A program made the position numbers and the translations under genes. A DNA stretch of 64,000 nucleotides from positions 1 to 64,000 of the forward strand of contig JAUXRY010000042.1 of NCBI GenBank assembly GCA_030679915.1, written 5' to 3'. The stretch comes from Thiobacillus sp. (GTDB lineage: Bacteria > Pseudomonadota > Gammaproteobacteria > Burkholderiales > Thiobacillaceae). Positions 47,232 to 56,319 of this stretch are shown piece after piece (position 1 is the first letter of the stretch; the number at the start of each line of letters is the position of its first letter). The notes below the pieces were generated by a model. The model ran no database searches, had not been told where the DNA came from, and worked only from the letters and a program-made list of their open reading frames with translations.

Positions 47232-49817
47232 ATGCGTGACACAACAGCCCACAAGAACGACGTCTTTCTTCCTTACATGCGTGATGGTGTCCGCAGCGAG
47301 CAATCGCTGCGTGAACTGAACCTGATGTGGCGCATGATCGAGTCCTCGGCCAGGATGAATTATCTGGCGGAGACCAAGTCCATCCTGCAAACCATGGCCG
47401 CAACACGGGCCGGATTCGACCAGCTTGAGCATGAACTGGTTTCGAGCCTGGTGCACGAAAAATGTGCCAATGTGCTGATGGAAATCGGCACCAAGGCGCA
47501 CTACGTGATCGATATTGTGGTGCGCAATTTGTATGAACGCACCGCCGATGTCGGTTTTCTCGCCACCGACCGCGTTTTATGTGAATTCGTTGCCGGCCGC
47601 CAGAACGATCCAGAACGATCCAGAATCCATTCACGCACGCCTGCTGGCCTATCGCAGCAAATACACCGTATACGATGAAATCATGTTGCTGGACAAGGAC
47701 GGCAACGTCTTGATGCAGATCGATGAACATGCCGAAGTTGAGGGCAGTATCGATCCGCTTATCGCGCAAACATTGGCGTCCGACAGTTATGTCGAAACAT
47801 TCAGGGCGACCGATCTGCGTCCCGGGAAACAAAAGGCCTTGATCTATTCGCAGCGGATACTGGATCCGCAAACCCATGCGGTAGTTGGAATTCTCTGTCT
47901 TTGCTTCGATTTTGAAAGGGAGATGCACGGCATATTCGAGTCTCATCGCGATCAGGATGAACGTTCGAACATGCTCCTGCTTGACAGAGAAAACCGCGTC
48001 ATTGCCAGTGCTGATCCGCTATGGGTGCCATTCGGGGCGATCGTTCCGATCAACCCGAATGGCAGCACACGCTTGTTCATGTTTGGCGGGCGAAAATATC
48101 TGATACAAACCTTTGGCGCAGAAGGTTATCAGGGTTACATGGGTCCGCCGGGCTGGCAGGGGCAGGTCATGGTGCCGGTCGAAGTGGCTTTTCAGGATGG
48201 GGGTGACCAATCCCTGGTGTCGCTTGATCGATCGGTTGCCGAAGGCCTGTTGTCCCACGCCGAAACTTTTTCGCCTCCGCTCTACAAGATCATGCAAGCG
48301 GCTGAAACCATACAGCGTGTCGTCTGGAACGGGCAGGTCATGACCGCCGGCAAGGGTGACAACCTGCTGCAGCTTAAATCGGCGCTGGAGTAAATCAGCG
48401 AAACTGGCAACCGCAGCAACCAGCTGTTTTCGCAATCCATCGCCAACCTGTACGAAACGGTGCTGAGTTCCAGTTTGCGCGGTACCGAGTTCATGTCTCA
48501 CCTGCTGGTCGATCTGCTCGACCGCAACCTGTACGAGCGCGCCAACGATTGTCGGTGGTGGGCGCTGACCCCGGCACTGCGCAATGCCCTGGCTGCACCG
48601 GTACAGACCGATGCGATGGTAAAAGACATCAACGGGATTCTGACCTACATCAACAGCCTCTATACCGTTTACACCCGGATTTTTGTGTACGACACAAGCG
48701 GCCGCATCATCGCCATCACGCATTTGGCGCAGAAAGGTGAAGACCGGGCCATGGTCGGCACCAGCATCGGCCCCGTCACCCTTCAATCCGTGATGGCGCT
48801 TTCAGGCGAGCAGGATTATCACGTCGCGCCGTTCGCGCCGACACCCCTGTATGACGCACTGCCAACCTACGTCTACCATGCTGCAATTCGTCATCCGGAT
48901 AATCCCAAGACGATCGTGGGCGGGATAGGCATCGTGTTTGATGCGGCCCCCGAGTTTTCGGCCATGCTGCACGGCGGCCTGAATGGCAAAGCCGGCACAA
49001 CCGCCTTCTTCATCACATCAATCGCCTGGGCCATATCATCGCCAGCACCGCCCCCTCGCGCCCGGTTGGCGCCCTGCTCGACATCGATCCGGTGGTCCTG
49101 AAACAGAAAAATGGTCACAGTACTTCGACCATCACGGTGCACGATGGGCGTTATGCAAGCATGGGGTGCACCGTCACCAACGGTTATCGTGAGTTCAAGG
49201 TCAGCGACGGGTATCAGGAAGATGTCATCGCTGTGGTGTTCGAGTCGTTTGGCGAAGTGCGCGAACGCGTGGCTTCGGGCAACAAGACCGCTACCACGCT
49301 TGAATCCAGTTCGGCTGAATGCGGTGGCAAGCAGTTTGCAACCTGTTTCATCGATGGAAATTTGTATGCGATCCCGGCCGAGCAGGTACTGGAAGCCCTG
49401 CCGGGATCAAACCTGTTGCCGATGACCATGGGCGGTTTCGAGGGCCGAATCGGCATGCTTGCGTATGGGCACGACGATGAAGAGAAGAAGATCATCTGGG
49501 TGTTCGATCTGGGCTATATGGTCCGGGGGCGATTGACTGAAATCACGCGTGGCAGCCAGATCATTGTTGTTCAATTCGAAGCACAAAGCATCGGCATGCT
49601 GGTCGACGACCTGCATGGTGTGCCGGAGTTCAGTGACGAACACATTACGCCCACACCTTTTGCCAGACATGACGGCGGCACGTTGATACCCCAGGTCATT
49701 CGGGCAAATCAGGGAAAGGTGCTGATTCAGGTCATTAATCTGGATTACGTATACAGTGCCCTGAAGGCGGGGGAAATGCCGCGTATGCCGGAACCGGTGA
49801 TGGAGGAAGCTGCTTAA
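47232..49817 (+). pseudogene. Cache-CheW sensor protein pseudogene with three lesions
   Basis: The reading follows the intact protein at 8439-10991 from end to end (start FLPYMRD, NLYERTADVGFLATD, C-terminal CheW domain with LDDLHGVPEFSDEHI-like text), but it is broken three times. A 10-bp tandem duplication (cagaacgatc at 47601-47620) shifts the frame; removing one unit restores AGRQNDPESIHARLLAY. A stop TAA at 48391-48393 stands where the relative has Gln, a one-base change from CAA. One base is missing between 49014 and 49015; inserting G gives FFIDINRLGHIIAST. The conserved text between lesions suggests recent decay. No single long product can be made. Confidence 0.85.
47601..47620 (+). 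repeat. 10-bp tandem duplication causing a frameshift
   Basis: Two identical copies of CAGAACGATC side by side, followed by a partial third (CAGAATCC). One unit would keep the reading frame of the sensor gene. The cause is probably slipped replication, and it could in principle revert. Confidence 0.9.
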
Positions 49818-49830
49818 AAGGCACGCTCGT

Positions 49831-49864
49831 AAAAAATATCCCCCGCGCGTGCGGGGGAATTTTG
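49831..49864. terminator. Bidirectional terminator between the pseudogene and the GGDEF-EAL gene
   Basis: A 7-bp stem CCCCCGC / GCGGGGG with a GCGT loop, an AAAAAATA run on the left and TTTTGTT on the right. On the minus strand it ends with a good T-run and so serves the GGDEF-EAL gene best. Confidence 0.8.
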
Positions 49865-49898
49865 TTGAGGCATCTGGATTGAAACGCTTGGGGTGTGT

Positions 49899-52085
49899 TC
49901 AGATTGCAATGCCGCGTATTGGCACGATGTTGCATATTTCTGACCCACTTGCTGCTTGCAGAGTCGTAAAAGCCAGCATGCCTCCCAGTAGGGCACCCAT
50001 CTCGACCGCAGGTACCGGCCGGCTGAAGTAGTAGCCCTGGAGTTCGTCGCATTGATGTTGTTGCAGAAATTCCAGATGCGCGCGGGTTTCCACGCCCTCG
50101 GCCACTACTTTCAAGCCCAGGGCATGCCCGAGGGTGATGATGGCGCGCACAATGGCGGCATCGTCTGGATCGGTGTCGATGTCCCGAACAAAGCTCTTGT
50201 CCACTTTGAGGCGGTCAACCGGGAAACGCTTGAGGTAGCTCAGGCTCGAATAGCCGGTTCCGAAATCGTCCACCGAAATGTCGACGCCCAGTGACTTTAA
50301 AGACTGCATGGCGACGTTGATGCGTTCGGCGTCATGCATGACGAAGGACTCGGTCAGCTCCAGTTCCAGATAGGCGGGGTCCAGATTGGCCTGTTGCAGC
50401 GCAGTCGCAACCGATTTAACCAGCCCGGCATGGCGAAACTGAATCGGTGAGAGGTTGACCGAGACGCAGATGGGAGGAAGTCCGGCGCGTTGCCAGGCAC
50501 TGTTCTTGCGGCAGGCTTCCTGCAGGATCCACTGCCCAATGGGGACAATCAGCCCGGTTTCCTCGGCAATCGAAATGAAGCTGTCGGGAGGAACGAGGCC
50601 TTTGCCAGGGCAGTCCCAGCGGATCAGGGCTTCGGCGCCAACGATGCGTCCGCTGAACGTGTCGATTCGCGGCTGGTAATAGACGCGAAACTCGTCGCGT
50701 TCCAGCGCATGGCGAAGCTTGTTTTCCAATTCCAGACGGTCGCTGATGGCGTCATTCAGTTCGGGTGTATAGAAATGGTAAGTGCTGCGGCCGGAAGCTT
50801 TGGCCTTGTACATGGCTGCATCGGCGCAACGCAGCAAGGTGTCGGGGTCGTCGCCGTCCTGCGGATAACAGCTGACGCCGATGCTGCAGCTCAGGCCATA
50901 TTCCTGCCCGTCATTCATCCATGGTTGCGAGATGACCTCCAGCAATCGGCTGATGATGGCAAGCGTTTCATTGTTGCCATGTTGCTCGGTGAGGACGAGG
51001 ACGAACTCGTCCCCCCCCTGGCGTGCCACGCTGTCGTGGCTGCGCACGCAGGTTGCGAGTCGCGCCGCGACCTCAAGCAACAGGCGGTCGCCCACATGGT
51101 GGCCGAGACTGTCGTTGATCAGCTTGAAGTGGTCGAGGTCGACGAACACCACGGCCACCTTGTCTCCGTCGCGCCTGGCCTTGACGATGGCCTGGTCGAT
51201 GCGGTCGCGAAGAACCGAGCGGTTTGGAAGACCGGTCAGGCTGTCGTGACTGGCCAAGTGCTCGAGTTTGGCTTCATGCTGTTTCCGATCGGTGATATCC
51301 ACCACTGTGCCTTCGAAGAACAGCACGCTGCCATCCGGGTTTTTGATGGTGTGAGCATTTTCGGATATCCAGATGATGCTGCTGTCGACCCGGTAAACCT
51401 GCGATTCGAAATTGATCACTTCTCCCTTGTCGTGCATCAGGTCGAGGAACTCACGGCGGCGTGTGGGCGATACATATAATTGCTGAATGTCGCGCAGATG
51501 CTTGATCAATTCTCCGGCTGAAGCATGGCCGTAGATGGTGGCCAATGCCGGGTTAGCATTGAGATAGTACCCGTCCGGCGCAGTCTGGAAAATGCCTTCG
51601 GTGGCGTGTTCGAAGATGCTGCTATAGCGCCGGATCGCCTCAAGCATCGCGTCGTTGGCAGCCATCTGCTCGGAGATGTCCTGCATGTAGCCCTCAATCC
51701 AGGCCAGCCTGCCGGATTCATCGCGTATTCCCACGCCGCGTTCCAGCACCCAACACACCCGGCCGTCGGCCCGCAGGATTCGGTATTCCACCTCGAAGAT
51801 TTCGTTTTTCTCCAGCGTGGCATGAATGTCACGCCTGATACGCTCGCGGTCTTCCGGCAGCGTAATCTGATCGAAGGATATCCGCTTGTTGAACATGACT
51901 TCGTCGGGTTGGTAGCCGGTCAGCCTGAGACAGTGGTCACTTACATATTCCATGGTCCAGGTCGCATCCACTCGGCTTCGGTAGATCATGCCGACCAGAT
52001 TGGAGGTGATGGTGGTGAGCAGGCGCGTGAGGTCGAGCGGGGCGGCTTCGCTTGCGAGCTGGTCAGGGATGGCTTTCAGTTTCAT
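49899..52085 (-). CDS. PAS-PAS-GGDEF-EAL cyclic-di-GMP signalling protein
   Basis: A 728-residue cytoplasmic protein. Two PAS domains with PAC motifs (about 25-150 and 155-275, for example GYMQDISEQ and GTVVDITDRKQ) are followed by a GGDEF domain (about 290-450, intact GGDEF in ARQGGDEFVLV) and an EAL domain (about 465-710, EALIRW, LELTES, DDFGTGYSSLSYL, KVVAEGVET). Both catalytic signatures look intact, so it may make and degrade c-di-GMP, with the PAS domains sensing redox or a small ligand. The ATG has no ribosome-binding site of its own; a 9-codon ORF with a strong one ends right before it. Confidence 0.93.
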   Translation of the reverse strand: MKLKAIPDQLASEAAPLDLTRLLTTITSNLVGMIYRSRVDATWTMEYVSDHCLRLTGYQPDEVMFNKRISFDQITLPEDRERIRRDIHATLEKNEIFEVEYRILRADGRVCWVLERGVGIRDESGRLAWIEGYMQDISEQMAANDAMLEAIRRYSSIFEHATEGIFQTAPDGYYLNANPALATIYGHASAGELIKHLRDIQQLYVSPTRRREFLDLMHDKGEVINFESQVYRVDSSIIWISENAHTIKNPDGSVLFFEGTVVDITDRKQHEAKLEHLASHDSLTGLPNRSVLRDRIDQAIVKARRDGDKVAVVFVDLDHFKLINDSLGHHVGDRLLLEVAARLATCVRSHDSVARQGGDEFVLVLTEQHGNNETLAIISRLLEVISQPWMNDGQEYGLSCSIGVSCYPQDGDDPDTLLRCADAAMYKAKASGRSTYHFYTPELNDAISDRLELENKLRHALERDEFRVYYQPRIDTFSGRIVGAEALIRWDCPGKGLVPPDSFISIAEETGLIVPIGQWILQEACRKNSAWQRAGLPPICVSVNLSPIQFRHAGLVKSVATALQQANLDPAYLELELTESFVMHDAERINVAMQSLKSLGVDISVDDFGTGYSSLSYLKRFPVDRLKVDKSFVRDIDTDPDDAAIVRAIITLGHALGLKVVAEGVETRAHLEFLQQHQCDELQGYYFSRPVPAVEMGALLGGMLAFTTLQAASGSEICNIVPIRGIAI

Positions 52086-52115
52086 CTATTGATCTAAATC
52101 GTAATTCGGAAGCAT
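52086..52115 (-). CDS. Possible 9-codon leader ORF translationally coupled to the GGDEF-EAL gene
   Basis: The mini-ORF MLPNYDLDQ starts at ATG 52115 behind AAGGAG at good distance and stops with TAG at 52086, immediately before the ATG of the signalling gene. The real gene lacks a Shine-Dalgarno site, so ribosomes would reach it by re-initiation. It could instead be that the strong site simply marks a frame error, but the main frame does not continue through it. Confidence 0.4.
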   Translation of the reverse strand: MLPNYDLDQ

Positions 52116-52131
52116 GGTTGCTCCTTGGAAA

Positions 52132-52153
52132 GGTTACGGGTAGTCCCGTAACC
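52132..52153 (-). promoter_or_regulatory. Perfect 9-bp hairpin in the leader of the GGDEF-EAL gene
   Basis: GGTTACGGG-TAGT-CCCGTAACC, a perfect inverted repeat with a four-base loop, lies 17 bases upstream of the mini-ORF start. It has no T-run. It could be an operator or a structured leader; it does not match the known c-di-GMP riboswitch cores. Confidence 0.45.
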
Positions 52154-52551
52154 TGGGTAAACACATGCCCCCAGCCTTATCGCTCACTCCGTTGAGCTCG
52201 GTCTGTTGATATGCCCGGACGCACTCCAACAGCCATCCCCTGAAGGATCGGAACCCTGGCTGCGTATCCGCGGGAAAAGTAGACAACAGTGCACCGCTCC
52301 CGTGTGTCAATATAAGCAACTCGTGTGCCAGCCATGGGTCGGGCCTAAGCATCCGGCTAAGTGTCAGCCCTATTAATGGGGTTTTTTCACCGGCTGATGG
52401 CCGCAGCCAGTTGGGAGTGCGGATTACATGGTCCGAATTGGTGCGTATGGCTGGGGGTTGTGCACCAAACTGAGTGGAGGTAATGGGGTCACCCTTTTTA
52501 ATTGCATGGCTTTTAGGTAGGCTTCGCGCTAATCCTACGAAAAACGAGCTC
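52154..52551. other. Unexplained 400-base intergenic region
   Basis: Between the GGDEF-EAL leader and the ATPase gene. Open frames cross it but show no convincing protein features. It should hold the divergent promoters of both genes. The segment around 52470-52510 (GGAGGTAATGGGGTCA, then a TTTTTAATT run) recalls sequence found around REP-associated elements, without a clear repeat partner in this window. Confidence 0.4.
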
Positions 52552-53406
52552 ATGCATTTCACCCTCGACGCCTTCCGCGCATGGCCAACCAAGCGCATTA
52601 CCCTGCTCGGTATGTCCGGTGTCGGCAAGACACATATCTCTACCCGGCTGCGCGGTCACGACTGGTTTCACTTTTCCGGCGACTACCGGATTGGCACGCG
52701 TTATCTTGACGAACCGATTCTGGACCTGATCAAGCAGCAGGCGATGAGCGTACCGTTTTTGCGTGATCTGCTGCGCAACGACTGGATCGACATCAAGAAC
52801 AACATCAAGATTCACGATCTCGGGCCGGTGCTGACTTTCGTTGGAAAACTGGGTGGGCCGGAGTGGGGTGGGCTCCCGCTGGATGAGTTTTCGCGTCGCC
52901 AGGCGGCGTATCGTGAAGGCGAAATTGCAGCCATGCGCGACGTGCCGGAGTTCATCCGCAAGGGCCAGGAAATTTATGGCTATCCGCACTTTGTGAATGA
53001 TGTCGGCGGTAGCCTGTGCGAGCTGGATGAACCCGGCGTGGTCGAGTTGCTGGCCGAGCACACGTTGATCCTGTATATCCAGACCACCACGCGTGACGAA
53101 GAGGATACGCTGATCAAGCGCGCCCAATCCGACCCCAAGCCGCTGTATCTGCGCCCGGCCTTTCTGACCGAGCAGCTGCCGCTGTATCTCAAGGAAAAGG
53201 GTATTGAGTATGTTGCCCAGATCGAGCCCGACGATTTTGCGCGCTGGGTATTTCCGCGGCTGTTTCATTCGCGCCTTCCACGCTACGAGGCGATTGCCAA
53301 GCCGCATGGCTATACCGTCACTTCGCAGGAAGTCGCGCAAGTGCGTGACGAACACGATTTTCTGGCCCTGCTGGAAGTCGCCATTGCACGTAAGGGACAG
53401 GGCTAA
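52552..53406 (+). CDS. P-loop ATPase of unknown role next to metA
   Basis: A 284-residue protein with a Walker A at the very N-terminus (GMSGVGKTH, about residues 20-28), a short HFSGDYRIGTRY segment, and a kinase-like layout (DEPGVVELLAEHTLILYIQTT near 165). It resembles small-molecule kinases or nucleotide-dependent switches rather than ABC or AAA proteins. I do not recognise a defined family. ATG 52552 is chosen over GTG 52474 or ATG 52483 because the protein fold starts there. The gene ends three bases before the homoserine acyltransferase gene, so a role near methionine synthesis is possible. Confidence 0.65.
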   Translation: MHFTLDAFRAWPTKRITLLGMSGVGKTHISTRLRGHDWFHFSGDYRIGTRYLDEPILDLIKQQAMSVPFLRDLLRNDWIDIKNNIKIHDLGPVLTFVGKLGGPEWGGLPLDEFSRRQAAYREGEIAAMRDVPEFIRKGQEIYGYPHFVNDVGGSLCELDEPGVVELLAEHTLILYIQTTTRDEEDTLIKRAQSDPKPLYLRPAFLTEQLPLYLKEKGIEYVAQIEPDDFARWVFPRLFHSRLPRYEAIAKPHGYTVTSQEVAQVRDEHDFLALLEVAIARKGQG

Positions 53407-53408
53407 CC

Positions 53409-54461
53409 ATGCCGCTGGTCGCGCATAACGCGCTCCCTACCTTTGATCGTCTGCGTCAGGGGGGTCTGGTGGTGCACTCGCCCGAGCGTGCGGCACAGCA
53501 GGAGATCCGCGAATTGCACGTGGGGCTGCTGAACATGATGCCTGACGCCGCGCTGGAAGCGACCGAGCGCCAGTTCTATCGGTTGGTGGGCACGTCCAAT
53601 CCGATTGCACAGTTCTACATGCACCCCTTTACCTTGCCGACATTGTCGCGCGGCGAGGCGGCACAGGCGCACATTGCACACTATTACGAAAGCTTCGACT
53701 CTATTCGCGAGGCAGGGCTGGATGCGCTCATCATCACCGGCGCCAATGTCAGTCATGCCAATCTCGCCGATGAGCCATTCTGGGATCCGCTGATCGAGGT
53801 GATCGACTGGGCCTGGGACAATGTCACTTCCACCCTGTGTTCCTGTTTGGCGACCCATGCCGTGATGCAGTTTCGTCACGGCCAGACACGGGTGAAACAG
53901 CCACGCAAGATTTGGGGGGTGTTCGAGCATCGCGTAGCTGATAAACGCCATCCCCTGGTCACCGATGTCAACACGCGTTTTGATGTGCCGCATTCACGCT
54001 GGAATGATGTCTCGCCTGCACAATTCGACGCAGCGGGTGTCAAGGTACTGGTTGAAAGTGCGGAGGCGGGCGTGCATCTGGCAGTGAGTCCGGATGGCCT
54101 GCGGACTGTGTTCTTTCAGGGCCATCCTGAATACGACACCATTTCACTATTGAAGGAATACAAACGTGATTTGAAGATGGTGGCGCATGAGCCGAAGCGG
54201 GTGTTTCACCCTTATCCTGCGCGTTATTTCAACCTGCAGGCGCAAGCCTTTCTGGCTGAATTCAACAGTCGGGTCATCGCAGGAGAAAACCTGGACTTCC
54301 CTGAATCACTCGTGCTGCCTCTGATCGACAACACCTGGCACGATTCCGCCGAAGCAGTAGTCGGCAACTGGATTGGGTGTGTGTATCAGGTGACGCATCG
54401 CGAACGCGGATTGCCCTTCATGCCAGGGATCGACCCCAACAATCCTTTGGGATGGGTGTGA
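53409..54461 (+). CDS. metA: Homoserine O-acyltransferase (MetA/HTS family)
   Basis: A 350-residue MetA-type glutamine-amidotransferase-fold enzyme that acylates homoserine in the first step of methionine synthesis. The nucleophilic Cys lies in LCSCLATHAVMQ (about residue 142), and the His and Glu of the triad in FFQGHPEYDT (about 237-240). The start LHVGLLNMMPDAALEATERQF is typical. In betaproteobacteria this family may use succinyl- or acetyl-CoA; the sequence alone does not settle that. It overlaps the permease gene by ten bases. Confidence 0.9.
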   Translation: MPLVAHNALPTFDRLRQGGLVVHSPERAAQQEIRELHVGLLNMMPDAALEATERQFYRLVGTSNPIAQFYMHPFTLPTLSRGEAAQAHIAHYYESFDSIREAGLDALIITGANVSHANLADEPFWDPLIEVIDWAWDNVTSTLCSCLATHAVMQFRHGQTRVKQPRKIWGVFEHRVADKRHPLVTDVNTRFDVPHSRWNDVSPAQFDAAGVKVLVESAEAGVHLAVSPDGLRTVFFQGHPEYDTISLLKEYKRDLKMVAHEPKRVFHPYPARYFNLQAQAFLAEFNSRVIAGENLDFPESLVLPLIDNTWHDSAEAVVGNWIGCVYQVTHRERGLPFMPGIDPNNPLGWV

Positions 54462-55552
54462 CCGAGGCCCGCGCTTACTATGATGAGGCACAAGGTGCGC
54501 TGATTGTCAGCGGTGACTGGCATGCTGAATCTTTAGCGGAATGGCCTGTTTTGCCGGACAGCCCGAGCCACATTATTGACGGTGCCGGTGTCACGCAGCT
54601 CGACACCAATGGCGCGTGGATGATGCTTGCCGCCGCCGGCTGGCAAGTCAGCGACCCGCTCCCCGAGTTGCGCGCCTTCCAGCCTCAGCATCAGGCGATA
54701 CTGGAACTGGTGGCACGGCACAGCGGATCCACAGCGATGGAGCCCGGGCCATTGCATGAAGGCGTGTTGGCGCTGACCGGACGTGGCACGCTGGTTATGG
54801 GGAAGCATGGCCTCGGCCTGACCAATTTTATTGGGCACCTGTCCACTGAACTGATCTATCTTGTCAGCCGCCCGAGTCAATGGCGCTGGCGTGAATTTGG
54901 CGCACAGTTGAACGCGGTGTTCGTCGGCGCGATTCCCATCGTGTTTGGCATGCTGTTTCTACTTGGCGTGGTGTTCGCCTATTTGCTGGGGTCCCAGGCG
55001 CAACAATATGGAGCCAACATTTTTGTCGTGGATGGGTTGCTGCTGGCCATCCTGCGTGAAATTTCTCCGGTCATTGTGGCCGTGCTGGTAGCCGGTCGCA
55101 CGGGGGCAGCCATCACCGCGCAGCTTGGAACCATGAAAGTCACGGAAGAAATCGACGCAATGACCACACTTGGCTTGTCTCCCATGGCTGTGCTGGTGAT
55201 TCCCCGGGTGCTTGCCTTGTTGCTCGCATTGCCACTCCTGGTCTTTATTGGCGACATTGCAGGCATAGTGGGCGGCATGCTGGTTACGCACGAACAACTG
55301 GACATATCTTATTACGTGTTCATGGACCGGGTAGCTGATGTATTGCGCTTGAAAACCTTGCTGGTAGGGCTGTTCAAGGCCCCGATATTCGCGGTTTTTA
55401 TTGCACTTATTGCCTGCCGCATGGGTTTGTCCGTTGCGCGGGACGCGCGCAGCGTGGGCGAACATACAACCTCTACTGTTGTGCAGTGCCTGGTTGCCAT
55501 TATCATCCTCAACGCGATTTTTACCGTGATGTTCGTACGGCTGGATATCTGA
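54452..55552 (+). CDS. mlaE: MlaE-type ABC permease with N-terminal STAS-like domain
   Basis: A 366-residue protein. The first about 110 residues form a STAS/MlaB-like domain (GALIVSGDWHAESLAEWPVLP, HIIDGAGVTQLDTNGAWML) fused to a MlaE permease with about five helices (LGSQAQQYGANIFVVDGLLLAILREISPVIVAVLVAGRTGAAITAQLGTMKVTEEIDAM). In E. coli MlaB is a separate protein; here it is part of the permease. With the next three genes it forms an Mla/PqiC-type system for lipid movement between membranes. ATG 54452 lies inside the metA end; GTG 54458 is an alternative. Confidence 0.88.
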   Translation: MGVTEARAYYDEAQGALIVSGDWHAESLAEWPVLPDSPSHIIDGAGVTQLDTNGAWMMLAAAGWQVSDPLPELRAFQPQHQAILELVARHSGSTAMEPGPLHEGVLALTGRGTLVMGKHGLGLTNFIGHLSTELIYLVSRPSQWRWREFGAQLNAVFVGAIPIVFGMLFLLGVVFAYLLGSQAQQYGANIFVVDGLLLAILREISPVIVAVLVAGRTGAAITAQLGTMKVTEEIDAMTTLGLSPMAVLVIPRVLALLLALPLLVFIGDIAGIVGGMLVTHEQLDISYYVFMDRVADVLRLKTLLVGLFKAPIFAVFIALIACRMGLSVARDARSVGEHTTSTVVQCLVAIIILNAIFTVMFVRLDI

Positions 55553-56319
55553 TGGCAGAAATAGTGATTGATGTCCGTGACGTATCGATCAGCCTGGGCG
55601 GACACAGCATTCATCGGGATTTGAATGTGTCCGTTACACGCGGTGAAGTGATCGCATTGATCGGTGGTAGCGGCACGGGAAAGTCAGTGCTGTTACGTGA
55701 AATCATCGGACTGTTGAAACCGGACGCGGGCCATATCGACCTTTTTGGACAGTCCGTTCTGGACAGCACGCCTGAGCAGATGAATGTATTGCGCCGGCGT
55801 TTTGGCGTACTGTTTCAGGACGGGGCTTTGTTTTCCTCCCTGAATGTTGAGGATAACGTCGCCACGCCGCTGTTTGAACATACCCGGCTTGCACATGGCA
55901 CCTGCCGCCAGCTGGCACGGTTGAAGCTCGACATGGCAGGACTGCTTCCAGACGCTGCCAAAAAACGCCCGAGCGAATTGTCGGGTGGGATGCGGAAACG
56001 CGTCGCACTCGCACGCGCGCTGGCACTCGATCCTGAGTTGTTGTTTCTTGATGAGCCAACCTCCGGACTCGACCCGATATCAGCGCGTGCATTCGATACC
56101 TTGATCAGGCTGCTGGCTGATAGCCTGGGGTTGACGGTATTCCTCGTGACCCATGACTTGGATACACTGTTTTCAATTATCGATCGCGTGATCGTGCTGT
56201 CGGAAGGCCGCGTACTCGGCAGCGGCACTGTGACTGAGCTGAAAAATATCGATGACCCGTGGCTACGCGATTACTTCGCCGCACGGGCGCCAGAGGGAGT
56301 AAATGCGCATGGAAACTGA
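55552..56319 (+). CDS. mlaF: MlaF-type ABC ATPase
   Basis: A 255-residue ATPase with Walker A GGSGTGKSV, signature LSGGMRKRVALARAL, Walker B LLFLDEPTSGLD and switch His in FLVTHDLDTL. The start overlaps the permease stop by one base (TGATG). It energises lipid extraction by MlaE and MlaD. Confidence 0.93.
   Translation: MAEIVIDVRDVSISLGGHSIHRDLNVSVTRGEVIALIGGSGTGKSVLLREIIGLLKPDAGHIDLFGQSVLDSTPEQMNVLRRRFGVLFQDGALFSSLNVEDNVATPLFEHTRLAHGTCRQLARLKLDMAGLLPDAAKKRPSELSGGMRKRVALARALALDPELLFLDEPTSGLDPISARAFDTLIRLLADSLGLTVFLVTHDLDTLFSIIDRVIVLSEGRVLGSGTVTELKNIDDPWLRDYFAARAPEGVNAHGN

Noticed and set aside
47601-47620. Phase-variable switch by 10-bp repeat
   Set aside because: Only two units, and two further lesions downstream would keep the gene off in any phase.
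52134-52628. A 160-codon minus-strand frame before the GGDEF-EAL gene
   Set aside because: Unstructured composition, crosses the ATPase start and the leader hairpin, and no recognised domain.
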